64,000 bases of DNA from Niebla homalea. Lineage: Eukaryota > Ascomycota > Lecanoromycetes > Lecanorales > Ramalinaceae. The translations under genes and the position numbers were made by a program. Shown one piece after another: positions 32,877 to 44,369 of this stretch. The notes below the pieces were generated by a model. The model saw only the letters and a program-made list of their open reading frames with translations. It was not told the origin of the DNA and did not search any database. Each line of letters opens with the position of its first letter. Within the stretch, counting starts at the first letter, position 1. The stretch is taken from positions 930,001 through 994,000 of the forward strand of contig JAHGAU010000017.1 in NCBI GenBank assembly GCA_019925105.1, written 5' to 3'.

Positions 32877-35800
32877 ATGTCAGACCATGCTGACTTCGAT
32901 GAAGATGCTTCCAGACGCACCTTCACGGCGCCCTACAACAGTCGCCATCCGGTACCGACCGTGCAAGGGTATCAGGCCAAGAAGCAAGAGCGAGAGGCAG
33001 ACCTTGGACCCGTCGACACCGCGCCTGTGAAAGCTAATGGATCGCCCAAAAGTACCAAGAGCAGTAAGCGAAAGAGTCTACTGAACTCCGCAAAAGGGCT
33101 TCTGAGGCGAGATAGTGGAAGGTCGGTCTCGAAAGGGGACGATGGAAGACCATACACTGCGGAGAACCGAAACTTCCAAAAGACGGCCTCGAAGGAGATT
33201 AACATTGCAAAAGAAGATGGCCCAAAGCAAACGCAGCCAGAGCTGAGGCAAGAGCAATCCGTTGAAGGCATCGCAAATGCAGCGGTAGACCGTCAAGAAC
33301 CTGAAGCTGACCCCAGGCATTTCAAGGAGGAGAGCCAAGACTCAGCTCAGGGGATACCTGAGCAGCCCGACGGATACCCAACCGCAGGTGAAAGCTCCAT
33401 TTCAAAGGACGACTCCAGATCAACCGCGTCTTCTGAGGTTGAAGACACCAATAATGATGAGGGAGGGTCTGCAAAGGGAGACCGAAAGCTGACAGATACA
33501 TCTCAGACTCAAAACAGCGCTCTCGACCCTCGCCAAAAGCGAAAGCAGATGAAGAAAATGACTCGAGATGACACAGATAGAGAAGTCACAGATCCAGTAA
33601 CTCATCTGCCAGTTATGATCCATGATGCAACAAAAAAGGAGTTGAAGTCGGCACCAGAAAACGAACCTCCTCCGGCTCGGAGCGTAACAGGTCTGAGTCA
33701 GGAAGAACAAGATTTCCAAATCGAGGAAGATAGCAAGCAGCAGCAGGAAGAGCACGATGGGTTACAAAGATTGTTCCCACCCCCAAGCTTTGAAACTTCC
33801 CGAGAGGAGATGGCCGATGTGTATGGCTTGGCTCTCACCTTTGGCCTTGTGGCCACGCTCATGGTACCTCTCTTCCTACTGGTTGTAGCCGGGCTGGTTC
33901 CGTTTTGGACTGCCAATGAGATGCCTAGGTCTTGGGAGAAGTGGAGAGGCCCAGCTATAGTTGCTACTCTTTTACTTGTTCTGGGTGCTTCGACAGGCGC
34001 ATTGATTACATACGTGATGCGAGGGTGGCTACAGAACCGCATACGTAGCATTTGGGACGACTGTGTTTGGGATGCCGCTCGACAGCAAGAACTTGACTCG
34101 TCCAAGAGGCCCACTCCTGAGTCTGTGCAGTGGCTCAACTCGCTCCTCTCATCCGTGTGGGGCTTGATAAATCCAGATCTCTTTGTGAGTATTGCAGACA
34201 CCCTTGAGGATGTCATGCAAGCATCATTGCCACGACTCGTGCGCATGGTGGCCATCGAGGTAAGGCATATCACCGACGCATATCCTTTACTTACCTCCAT
34301 GGTCTGGGAGCGTTTCATCCGAAAGTGTGATGCTGACCCCGCGTTGTACTCAGGATTTGGGTCAAGGGAGCGAAGCCATTAGGATCTTGGGGATTCGTTG
34401 GCTTCCTAGTGGAGCAGCCGGTCTTAACGTTGGTAAGGACGGTAAGATCCAGGCTGACGCGAAGAGAGATAATGACAGGAAAGTCTCTGGAGAGGGCCAC
34501 ATTGACAAAGGGAACGAGTCCACAGGGGACGGCAAACTTTCCGACGGAGATGGTCCCAAAAACAAAGATGAGCAGAGCACCGCAGATGCAGAATCGCGCA
34601 ACGAAGCAAATGAGGAAGAGAATATAGAAGAGGGCCTAGAAGCTGAAGAAGGCGATTTTGTGAATCTGGAAGTGGGCTTTGCTTACCGGGCAAAAAAGAG
34701 CGGCAATCGTCTTGTAACAAAGACCAAGAACGCTCATCTGTACATGGCGTTCTACTTGCCAGGAGGAATCAAATTGCCCGTGTGGGTGGAATTACGGGGT
34801 ATTATAGGTACGCGATCTTGGTTTCTTCTCTCCAAAGGATCTGGGATTCCCAAAACAGTGTTCTATAAGAGAAAGGTTTCAAAAACTGTCCTGGCACTCT
34901 TGGAACAATCATTGGAATAATACTGACTGCCGAATGATGGTCACAGGTACTATGCGCTTGCGGCTTCAATTATGCCCTGTGCGTAAAAGTTGAACGCACT
35001 TCGACTGAAGTCCCGTGAATCCTCATCTCTCGAAAAGATGCTGACGATGCTACTCAGGATCCTCCATTCGTTCAACTTTGCACGGTGACTCTCCTTGGCC
35101 AACCTAGGGCAGACATCTCTTGTACGCCTCTCACACGGAAAGGACTAAACATAATGGACCTACCAGTCATCTCCTCTTTTGTGCAAAGCTCCATTGACGC
35201 AGCTTTGGCAGAGTATGTCGCGCCCAAATCGATGACTTTGGATCTCAAGGACATGATGATGGGCGACGATTTCAAGAAAGACACTACTAGTCGTGGGGTC
35301 GTCATAGTCAGGATAAAGCAAGGGCGAGACTTCAAGGAGGGCGATTCAAGCATGCTAGGCTTTGGGCAAGGCTCTTCGGACGGATATGTTGCAGTGGGCT
35401 GGGCCAAATTCGGCAAACCGCTATGGAGCACTAGAGTCATCATTGATGACATGCAACCTGTTTGGGAAGAGACGGCCTTCATTCTGGTCGGCCCCGAAGA
35501 ACTGAATGCTGGGGAGCGCTTGAGAGTCCAGCTTTGGTGAGTATTTCTTGAAGCAATATTTCCATGCTTGGGTCATATGGTCTCATTGAATTTGGAGGAG
35601 GATCACTACTGATTCTTACGCTTTCCCAGGGACTCTGACCGTGTTTCTGCTGATGGTAAGCACACTCCAGGAGCGTTTCTCCCGCCAACAACTTCTCGGG
35701 ACTTTTGTATCTCATGCAGCCTTACTTATTCTACGTTTGACACAGATGATCTCGGACGGTGTGAGGTCTCCTTAGATGAGATAATGACCAGTCCTCACTC

Positions 35801-37649
35801 CAAAGGAAAGATGTGGGATCGGACCGACAAATTTCAAGCATTGGAAAGTAGTGACATAATGCCTGGCACACTCGACTGGAGTGTAGGCTACTTCACCAAA
35901 ACCCGAATCCAACCAGAGCAGATTCAACAGCAGCAGGTAGAACCTGATGTCAATAGTCTGCAAGAATTGAAGGATAAGGTATCCAAGGATGCCGAGAGGA
36001 AGTTGCGAGAGGCAGTACGTGATGATGAGACGCAAGAGGAGCTATCTCAACAGAAAGCTCAAGACTTGAAAGCCAGAGAAGGTTTGAGCGTTTCCACCTC
36101 CCAAGCTCAAGGTCCAGGCTGATGGTAGACACCAGATGCAATGGTGATAGCAACACCCCCTCTTCACGAATATCCTACTGGCATCCTGTCTGTTCAGATT
36201 CACAACATCACGGGAGTAGAATTCGAGAAAATCAGCAAGAGTCAAGCGACGTCGGACGAGGGTGAAGATATGGAAGGAGGCCATGACGATCTTCCCTCAC
36301 CCTACTGCACCATCATTCTTAACCAACAAAAGATCTATCAGACCCGTACAAAGCCGAAGAATGCAAAGCCATTCTTCAACGCTGGCACTGAACGACTGGT
36401 GCGGGACTGGAAGACCACCGAGATCATCATCTCCGTCCGTGATTCGCGTGTGCATGAAAACGATCCGCTTTTGGTGAGCAGCACAGAATCCTGCTTTGAC
36501 AATGTCCAGTAGTTTGGGGATACTGTTTCAAGAAGGAAACGCCTCGAGACATGTCGCGCAGCTTTCGAAACGAGATTGATGTGGCAATGCTGACTGCGAG
36601 AACGTGTGTATAGGGTATCATTTATTTGCCCCTCGGGGAAACACTCGGGCAGCGGTCCCAGATTGTGGAGAGTAAGTGCATACCTGGAGCGTTTCCTCCA
36701 GTTCCATCAAGGTTGTGGGAGCTCTACATTTTCTAACTCGACGTCTTACTCAGGCTATCCGCTCGCGGGAGGTATCGGCTACGGCCGGGCAAGGATCTCC
36801 ATAGTCTTTCGATCTCTCGAGCTTCAAGCTCCTAAAGAACTTTTGGGTTGGGATTATGGTACCCTCCAAATCACTGGTCCGATCAAGTCTGACGACATGT
36901 CTACTGAACTCCACGGTCTCCGTATGAAGCTCCGAACTAGTGTCAACAGAGGCAAGATGTATCATTCGAGCGAGGGTGGCAATGCTTGGACTGGAAAACA
37001 TGACAGAGCTGTCCAATTAGGCGTGCGAAAGCGCTACTGCTCGTGCTTGGTGCTTGAGTTTCGCAAAAGCAGCTTGGGCCTTGATAAAACCCCAGCCTTT
37101 GGCATCCTTTGGCTCAAGGATATCCCAGATGAAGAGGACATGACCGTCCAAGTGCCGATTTGGCGGACGGACAAAGAGAATCTGAAACGAGGGGAGACCA
37201 ATGTTGTTCACGATTTGGGCGAAAAGCTGGGCACACTCCGGGTGCCCATCAGGTTCAAGAGAGGTGTGAGCGCATGCCATCAAAAATTGGCGAGCAAGAA
37301 CCCGAATCTTCACGACGTGCTTGAGGTGCTCAATACCGCAAGGGACAATATGGACATCCCAGCTGAACCTGCCAAGCAGCAAGGTGATGCAGCAAGCGAG
37401 ACCGACAGCTCCCACGACAGTGATGGAGAATCCTCGAACGTCAATGATGGGAAAGGCGGCCCCTTGAAACAGATTAAGAACTATCAGATGCACAGTGATG
37501 AGTTGCATAGGAAGCACCGTGGACTCATGCAGTGGAAAGGGGCAAGAACCGCAGAATATCTGAAGACCAAGGCTGAGCATGGGAAGAACCATTTGATGGA
37601 CAGTTTCCAACATCACGAACGTTCGAACCCTATTGAGACCGAGGTTTGA
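32877..37649 (+). CDS. Mug190-like C2/SMP-domain membrane protein, 1333 aa
   Basis: This is a predicted ER-anchored lipid-transfer protein of the tricalbin / extended-synaptotagmin kind, closest in layout to S. pombe Mug190. Nine exons: 32877-34259, 34354-34807, 34947-34978, 35058-35536, 35630-35655, 35746-36081, 36136-36473, 36614-36671 and 36754-37649; 4002 nt with every junction in frame. Two exons are tiny (32 and 26 nt). The N-terminal 300 residues are charged and disordered. Two close hydrophobic spans (about 315-343 and 357-378) form a hairpin. An SMP-like domain follows (SVQWLNSLLSSVWGLINPDLF, EAIRILGIRWLP, PDPPF, LTLLGQP, VQSSIDAALAEYVAPKS.TLDL). It is interrupted by about 70 acidic residues. 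Two C2 domains begin near residues 700 and 918. The C-terminus is basic and charged. Confidence 0.85.
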
Positions 37650-38039
37650 GGCGGCATAATGCTAACACTGTTCCCAACATCTGGTGGCCGGTCATCCTTG
37701 GGCACGCTCATCCGCCACTTGGACAGATGACAACGCGTGATGGTTACCACGGATGTCTGTGTGTTGAATGGGAAAGCTTGCATCGACAGCGGCTTTATTG
37801 CATTGCGAGCGTACCATAATTTAATCTAACAAGGACGCTTTGGGAGTGGAGGTACATTGGGTACATGGCGAACATATGTTTGTGGCCTTTGAGATACCCC
37901 TGGTACGACTGAACAGTATTTTATGTCGTTGGCGTGGTGGATAGTGTACATGAACATCACACCAGAATCGAGCATCAAGGGATTAGTATGTCATGGTCGC
38001 ATTCTATGGAAGCCCTCAAGACCGTCTCCCCTACCTTCG
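37650..38039. other. Convergent 3' flanks of the Mug190-like gene and shr3
   Basis: No gene is seen in these 390 bp; both 3' UTRs should lie here. Confidence 0.4.
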
Positions 38040-38816
38040 TTACGCCTTCTTCTTTCCAGCTGGCGTTCGATGCCTTTGCCCGTCCCCTTTCGCAGCCTTG
38101 GAGTCCCTGCCCTTCTCCATGGCCTCCATCTCTTGATTCTCCTTCCTCTCAGCATACCACTGCCCCGCCTGAAGCACCAACACCCCGACCAAGACCAAAG
38201 CAAGGATGGTATTGCTCGCTGCCAACACCTTCAGACTATCATCCCTCCCCAGCGGCACCTCCTCGCCCGGCTGGCTCCCCTTTGATCCTCCTCCTCCTCC
38301 TCCTCCTCCTCCGAGGCTGTGCTCCCCCTGCACGACCTCGACATCATACTCCCCACTCGACACCACCCGCAGGCCCTTGACGATATTCGCCATGTAGATG
38401 ATGAAGCCGATCATGTACAGCACCAGACTGGCGCCGTCGAACAGGGCGTTGGACTCGGTGGGGCGGTACAGCTTCATGAAGAAGCCCAGCAGGCCCGTGC
38501 CCACCACCGTGTGCAGGATGCGCGGGATCAGCAAGGGGGACGCGTGCAGCGTCTTGAGGTGGGCCTCCATGCGCTCGTAGGCCGGCGGGCTGGGCGGGGT
38601 GGGCGACCAGAGGAGGGGGTAGTCGTAGGGGAAGAGGGAGAAGAGGATGCCGAGGAAGAAGGATGTTGCTGTTTGTTGGATTGACAGGGGCGGGTGAGTC
38701 AGCTGATTGGATTCTTGGGGGGAATGTTGGAAGAAGACGATGTGGGGGGAGGGGCCCTTACAGCAGAGGATGAGGAATGTTGCAAAGGCGGACTGTCGGG
38801 GACCGCCCCAAGCCAT
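38040..38816 (-). CDS. shr3: ER membrane chaperone Shr3 (amino-acid permease folding), 227 aa
   Basis: Shr3 is an ER membrane protein needed for folding and export of amino-acid permeases. Exons 38762-38816 and 38040-38668 on the minus strand are joined in phase 1 across a 93-nt intron, giving FATFLILC-S-TSFFLGILFSLFPYDYPLLW, the family N-terminus. Further family blocks are LIPRILH, GFFMKLYRPTE.NALFDGASLVLY and YMANIVKGLRVVSSGEYD. Four hydrophobic spans are visible, followed by a polar, basic tail ending KKKA, compatible with ER retrieval. A run of nine glycines, coded by a CTC/GGA-type trinucleotide repeat at about 38286-38312, lies between the third and fourth spans and is likely to vary between strains. 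Confidence 0.92.
   Translation of the reverse strand: MAWGGPRQSAFATFLILCCKGPSPHIVFFQHSPQESNQLTHPPLSIQQTATSFFLGILFSLFPYDYPLLWSPTPPSPPAYERMEAHLKTLHASPLLIPRILHTVVGTGLLGFFMKLYRPTESNALFDGASLVLYMIGFIIYMANIVKGLRVVSSGEYDVEVVQGEHSLGGGGGGGGGSKGSQPGEEVPLGRDDSLKVLAASNTILALVLVGVLVLQAGQWYAERKENQEMEAMEKGRDSKAAKGDGQRHRTPAGKKKA
38286..38312. repeat. Trinucleotide microsatellite (CCT)9 coding poly-Gly in shr3
   Basis: There are nine tandem cct/ctc units on the plus strand, read on the minus strand as a glycine run in the luminal or cytosolic loop of Shr3. Confidence 0.85.
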
Positions 38817-39257
38817 GACTGGCTTGTATTATTGGGAGGGGATCCGAGGGAGAGAGGTATTTTGGGAGCTGTGACTTCTTGCGGTTGTGATGGTGGAAGT
38901 TGTAGTATCCCCGCGACTTGTCCGAGCGATGGAGGGGAATCGTGGTATCGGGCTAGGCTGGCTGAGCGGTAGGGGAAAGTCGATGTGCGGCGACGAAGAA
39001 GGTGGGGAGGCGATATGAAAGGAGGATGCGAGAGGTTAGGAGTCAATATTTACAGTTCCACTATCTTGGAGAAGACGGCCAGGAATCAATCGACGTTGTA
39101 TGTCATAGTCACAGAGGAGCTGGAGTAGTAGATAAGCTGAAGATGGTGAAGCTGTGAGGTCAGAGGGAGCTAGCGCCAATCGGGGAATTCACCTATGGGA
39201 CCAATTCTTTGCTTCTTCATGCTTAGCTCTTCTGCTCAGCTGCATCACTACCTTGAG
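38817..39257. promoter_or_regulatory. Shared divergent promoter of shr3 and mL59
   Basis: These 441 bp separate the two start codons. Short frames here (38699-39046 minus, 38694-38972 plus) are not convincing. Confidence 0.4.
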
Positions 39258-39876
39258 ATGGCGCAAGAGTATATCAAGCTGGCCCAGACGCTGCCGCCGC
39301 GGCTTCTTCGATTCTTCGCTCGATATCCTCCCCCCTCGGTCGCATTCAGCAAGCGTGCTCAATCGAGCGTCTCTACTGCCCTGAACACTAGCTCTCCAGA
39401 TCAAAACGCAAGTCAAATCGAAACCAATGCGCCACCATCAGAACCTGAACCTTTAGCGAGCAATCCCTTCTCACCGTCTCGGCATCCTCGGACTGGGCAA
39501 TGGCACGATCCAGTCTTCTCTCTGCGCCGACAGGCAGAGCTGGTCAAGCTAGCGCGCGCCAATGGAGTTGAGGATCTTCTACCTCCTACAGTGAAGTCAG
39601 CAAAAACCCGGCTATTGAGGAGGGTCGAAGGTGGTTTGAGGGTGAAAGGAACAGGCGTGGGTCAGAAGGTGAAGGGCAAGATCTGGGAGCGGACGCAAAA
39701 TGCACGGTTGGAGAAGCGAAGACAGGCCATGCTAGGGATGCCGAAGATGGTGCAGCAGTGGAAACAGGTATGCTTGTCTATATTCATTCCTCTGATCTGC
39801 AGCTGTGGGCTCGCAAGCTGACAGCGTCTGTTTACAGATGGGTCACGGTCGAGGCTGGAAGAAGTGGCCAAGGTGA
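39258..39876 (+). CDS. Mitochondrial large-subunit ribosomal protein mL59, 182 aa
   Basis: This is a fungal mitochondrial ribosomal protein of the mL59 (yeast MrpL25) family. Exons 39258-39767 and 39838-39876 are joined in phase 0 across a 70-nt intron. The start at 39258 gives MAQEYIKLAQTLPPRLLRFFARYPP, matching the family opening (a short helix, then LP..L..FF..YPP). Further on, HPRTG.WHDPVFSLRRQAELVKLAR, LLPP and the basic Lys/Arg-rich helix (ARLEKRRQAMLGMP) fit the family. The last exon is only 13 codons, ending MGHGRGWKKWPR, the conserved family C-terminus. It is divergent from shr3. Confidence 0.85.
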
Positions 39877-40371
39877 TAACGATACCCCAATGCCTTCTCT
39901 GTTAAGGAAGCGGTTTCCAGCAACATTGTTTATCGATCTTTTGCGAAACTAAGGGAAGCACGAAGTCAGAGCTCCGCATTGAAGGCGTTTTACAGTCATC
40001 GTGTAGCGTCTAATTGAGCAATGTATGGACTTTTCTATAGCAATTCAGCCATAAACCTGGGCTGAACACCTCAAACATGCCAGCTTCCTCTAGCAAGTAT
40101 CTGCGAGCTGCAGAAAGACACCAGCATCTTATTTGAAGTTGTAAGAAGCTGAGAGGACTGTCTTGCTTGTTTGAATATTGTTCGCATTCTGAAGCTTGAT
40201 GCCCGCCTCGACTATCACTCCACGCTAGTGCTCATTGGTGTTGGTTCCAGGGTCCACTGATTAGGGCTATTTTGGACAACTTTTTTGTTTTAAAAATGTG
40301 AAGATATCTGCAGTCTGACCTCAAATACATCTCAACAGACGTGGAGTCACGCTGGACTAGTCCACCGAAAA
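39877..40371. other. Intergenic between mL59 and ytm1
   Basis: These 495 bp hold the mL59 3' UTR and the ytm1 promoter. No gene or clear motif is seen. Confidence 0.4.
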
Positions 40372-41881
40372 ATGGCAGAAGCTGCCGCTTCGTCTCAGGA
40401 GAAGTCTGCATCGCAGGTTCGGATCAGCTTGAGCACGAAACAACCCGATATTTCTCTCCCACAAAACCCCGGTCCCATATTGGTGAACACAAGTGAGCAG
40501 CATTCGGCAGCATACCGTCGATGCGTCTGACTGAGACCTCCAAGACTTCCGCCGCTATGCGCTTTCTACTCTGGTCAACACTCTTCGTGAAGCTGAAAAG
40601 CCCACCCCATTCGAATTCCTCATCAATGGCACATTCTTGCGGACATCGCTCGAGGAATACCTGAATGCGACAGGCATTTCTGCCGAAACAACACTTGCCG
40701 TCGAATATGTCAAGGCTATCATACCTCCCCTGTACGTCGCGTCTTACGAGCATGACGACTGGGTCAGCTCCATTGATGTGATTTCTGCAACTTCTGTTGC
40801 TTCCAAGAGCACCAACGCGACACCGATTCTGCAAGGCCAGGAAAGAATCTTGTCCGGGAGCTATGATGGCCTGCTGCGGATGTGGGACATGTCGGCGCAA
40901 CTACTGGCTACTTCGCCTTCATCCGCAGGCGGTGGTCATACCGCGGCGGTGAAAGCGGTCAGATTGGCAGATCCTTCTACTGTTGTATCGTGCGGTCTTG
41001 ACCGCACAATTCGAGTGTGGAAGTACGTGGAGGATTCGGCAGAGTTTTCGGCTTCGCTGCATCCCCAAATAGAATTATACGGGCACAAAGCCAGTGTGGA
41101 TTCTGTGGCCGTACATCGTCCTTCTAATCGCATTCTCTCCGCTTCCGCAGATCACTCTGTAGGCTTCTGGTCCACCAAAAAGTCCGACTCACCGCAAGCG
41201 CCACAATCTCTCATCCCCTCTCTCTCCAGCCAAGGTGCAAAAAGGCGAAAGGTTGGACCTGCAACGTCCACGCCTCAGCGCGGTGCACTCGCCTTGATGA
41301 GATCCCACAATGCCCCGGTCTCCGACACCATGTTTGCACCCAACGATCCTACCGTCGCTTACTCCACCTCCTGGGATCACACATTGAAGACTTGGGATCT
41401 GACATCATGTACCTGCGTCGATACGAGGTCAACATCCCACCCACTTTTCTCCCTCACCGCCCTCTCATCACTCAATCTGCTGGCCGCGGGGACTTCCGCA
41501 AGGCATATTACCCTCATTGATCCTCGGGCATCTGCCACGGCCGTCTCAGCAATGACACTGCGTGGTCATAGCAATGCGGTTGTAAGTCTGGCAACAGACC
41601 CTCAAAGCTCTTACAGTCTTGTGAGTGCAAGCCATGATGGCACTTGTAGGGTGTGGGATGTCAGGAGCTCGAGAAGCGACAAGGAAGGACGCGTCGGCGA
41701 CAGCACCTATGTGATAGAACGTGAAATTGTCAAGGGACAGGCGCGAAAGACCGCAGGGGAAGCGACAAAGGTATTTGATGTCTGCTGGGACAGCGACGTG
41801 GGCATTGTGAGCGCTGGAGAGGACAAGCGAGTGCAGATCAATCAGGGGAAAGGGATAGTAGGCGATCAGAAAATACAATGA
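40372..41881 (+). CDS. ytm1: Ribosome biogenesis WD40 protein Ytm1, 485 aa
   Basis: Ytm1 (WDR12 in animals) forms the Nop7-Erb1-Ytm1 (PeBoW-like) complex of the pre-60S particle and is removed by the Rea1 ATPase. Exons 40372-40492 and 40545-41881 are joined in phase 1 across a 52-nt intron. The N-terminal ubiquitin-like MIDO-interacting domain shows VRISLSTKQPDISLPQNPGPILV, then FRRYALSTLVN, PFEFLINGTFLRTSLEEYL and ETTLAVEYV.AIIPPLY. A seven-bladed WD40 propeller follows (SGSYDGLLRMWD, SCGLDRTIRVWKY, SASADHSVGFW, YSTSWDHTLKTWDL, SASHDGTCRVWDVR, SAGEDKRVQIN). Its stop lies 137 bp from that of uS13m on the other strand. Confidence 0.95.
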
Positions 41882-42017
41882 TACCCAAAATGAAGTAAAT
41901 TGCGAATCGTTCCGCTGGTTAGCGAGGAATCGCATTGGCCTTTTCTCGCTCCTGTCAAATGGCATCTGACTTGGGGATTCATGAAGCGCTGTGATGATGC
42001 TGGTAACCATGGACCGC

Positions 42018-42496
42018 CTAGCCTCTCCGCTCAATTCTATTGAGCTTTCGTGCCGTATTCGTCTGTGTTCTCGTCCGCTGGCCACGCACTGGCATGCCCA
42101 TTGCGTGCCGTCTCCCCCGATATGATCCCATGTCTCTTAACCGCTTGATATTGTCCCTCAACTCGCGCCGCAGATCATTTTCGATCTTCATGCTGGAGAG
42201 CTCTGCGGTGACGTCCAGCACAGTTTGTGTCGAGAGCGACGAGAGCCGGGCTGTGGGATGGATTGACAGTCGGGCCATCAACTTGGCTCCGACTTGTGGC
42301 CCGACTCCATAGAAGAGCTTGAGCGTTTTCTAGTATCTGCCGTGAGTCACTCAGGCTCGTTATATGAATGGGTATGGAATGGCGCCCGGGGGCATACTAT
42401 CACAAGTCGGTTGCCATCGAAATTGTTGCCTAGTATCTGGACCTGGAAGCGGATCAGTATCAGCACAGGAAGGTAGCAACAGGGCCGCGGTACCAT
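42018..42496 (-). CDS. Mitochondrial small-subunit ribosomal protein uS13m, 119 aa
   Basis: This is the bacterial-S13-like protein of the mitochondrial small subunit (yeast Sws2). Exons on the minus strand: 42494-42496 (the ATG only), 42398-42442 and 42018-42329. Introns are 51 and 68 nt and the joined length is 360 nt. The assembled N-terminus, MVQILGNNFDGNRLVIKTLKLFYGVGP, matches the MVFILG-N---LV--AL---YG-G pattern of the family. The C-terminal exon carries the S13 signature RGRRHAMGMPVRGQRTRTQT...RKLNRIERRG. An intronless reading from the same ATG also stays open, giving MVPRPCC and onward through exon 2, but it loses the family start. It is divergent from the cyclophilin gene by 274 bp. 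Confidence 0.82.
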
Positions 42497-42770
42497 TACT
42501 GGGATCCAGTCACATTCGGCGTTGGCGACGTGAAAGTGTTACCAGTAAGCGTGAGAGAGATGCTCAATGGGAAAGATGCCCTCGTACCCTCGAGAAAAGA
42601 AAGTGCCAAGAGTTTTTCATGCAGGGCGAGAGACCCGGGAGAGACTGCCCAAAAAGGACAGCTTCCCTGCATCAACCTGCACAGTTCCTTCAACCTCCTC
42701 TTGTCCGCTGTCAAAGCTTTGTTGTACTTGCAATTCATCATTCTTCCTGAAGATTTTGGTGCTATCAGAC
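42497..42770. promoter_or_regulatory. Shared divergent promoter of uS13m and cyclophilin B
   Basis: These 274 bp separate the start codons. The plus-strand frames crossing this interval are not genes. Confidence 0.4.
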
Positions 42771-43876
42771 ATGGCGAGCTTTCAGAAATTCGTCATCTCT
42801 CTGCTGCTCATTCTGACGGCATGCTTCCTCTTTCTTGCCCAGTCGAGCGAGGCCGCTAAAGGTCCCAAGATAACGGACAAGGTACTGTGCTTCTGAGGAT
42901 CCATCAATGAGTACGGCTTACAGGCGATGCCAGGTCTACTTTGATGTTACACACGGTAACGAGCCCTTGGGCCGCATTGTCATTGGCCTATATGGAAAGA
43001 CCACTCCCAAGACCGCTGAGAATTTCCGAGCTCTCTGTACTGGCGAGAAGGGGTTTGGATATGAAGGCTCAGCATTCCACCGGGTCATCAAGCAATTCAT
43101 GATTCAGGGAGGCGATTTCACCAATGGCGATGGTCAGTACAGGCAATCTCGTCAATGGCTGATGGATGCTAGTACTAACCCTGGGTGAATAGGCACTGGA
43201 GGGAAATCAATCTATGGGGCCAAATTCCCGGATGAGAACTTCAAGCTCAAGCACAGCAAGACCGGCATGTTGAGCATGGCCAACTCTGGTAAAGATACCA
43301 ATGGCTCACAATTCTTCATCACTACCGCGGTCACTGGGTATGTCGGCGACGTAAATATCCTGCTCTTCGCTAATCAGTGGGTACAGCTGGCTCGATGGCA
43401 AGCACGTCGTTTTTGGAGAGGTCCTGGAAGGCTACGATATTGTCGAAAAGATCGAGAACGTTCCGAAGGGGCAGGGAGACAAGCCCAGCCAGACGGTCAA
43501 GATTGCAAAGAGTGGCGAGCTGGAGAAACCCGATGAAGGTACTCATGCGGAGCTATAGATATAGCTTTTGCACCCATCTCATTGTGTTGCACCCGGTATC
43601 TACCACTTCCGCGTATTTTGGAGTTGCTGATGGGTCGCTTCTCACCAAGCCCTTACCGGATCAGCGCTCTCTGCTGTACCACAAGACCAACTTGATTCCA
43701 CAACCGGCGCGGGGTCAGAACAGTCTCAGAAAGCGGCAGCGAGACCTCAAGCGGTTACTAATGACAATCCCGGCGTGGGCATCCTGTCGAAATTGGTTTT
43801 CATTGTGGTCATTGGCGGGATTGTCATGATCTTTGTGAAATCTCGAAGTTCTTCTGCAGGGCGAAGTCTAGCTTGA
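42771..43876 (+). CDS. ER cyclophilin B (peptidyl-prolyl isomerase) with two possible C-termini
   Basis: This is a secretory-pathway peptidyl-prolyl cis-trans isomerase. Exons: 42771-42881, 42934-43132, 43193-43337 and 43387-43538, then a choice. The signal peptide is the hydrophobic run before SSEAAKGP. The cyclophilin core has [16 protein letters not shown] (catalytic Arg), the GTGGKSIYG block, [16 protein letters not shown] and the [12 protein letters not shown] segment (Trp of the cyclosporin site). If exon 4 reads on, the protein ends EGTHAEL at 43558: 208 aa with an HDEL-like ER retrieval signal. If the GTACTC donor at 43539 is used with the acceptor at 43664 (or 43685, also in frame), exon 5 to 43876 adds a hydrophobic span, [16 protein letters not shown], then a basic tail: about 272 aa, membrane anchored. 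Confidence 0.88.
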
Positions 43877-44369
43877 TGGTACCCTTCTCATATGGACCGC
43901 CAGTATTCAATCATGTTTAGCTACAGAATAGTATAGCGGTCACTAAATGCAAGAAGACAGTGCAACTTGTTTGCTACTTTGTGAAAACCTATCATGTGCC
44001 AGCTATAGTATCCTCGATATCTTCATAGCAAGTTCTAGATGTTGCGCCATGCCGCTATCTGACGCTTGGCGCTAGGACAGAAAAAGTTTTGGGCTTTTGA
44101 AACTTTTTGCCCGTCACCTTTCCCACTGCTTCAATCCTCCACAATCCTCCACGCCACTCTTCTCTACCTTTCAAGACCTGGTGACTACTGTCTATTTTGC
44201 GTTTCATCCTTTTCTTGTTCTTCTCTCTAGACTATAGAGGGAGCTGCACGAAGCAGGGTGATTCAGGAACATCTCACCGACATAGAGATTTTCACGGACA
44301 TTACGGTCTTTTCCATTGCACAACCTTAGGATTACACTTCAGAGCCTCTCTGTCGACGTGAATCAAGAA
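43877..44369. promoter_or_regulatory. ded1 promoter and pyrimidine-rich 5' leader
   Basis: This holds the 3' end of the cyclophilin gene and then the ded1 promoter. A long C/T-rich tract at about 44100-44230 (runs such as cctccacaatcctccacgcc) resembles the pyrimidine stretches before strongly expressed fungal genes. Confidence 0.5.
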
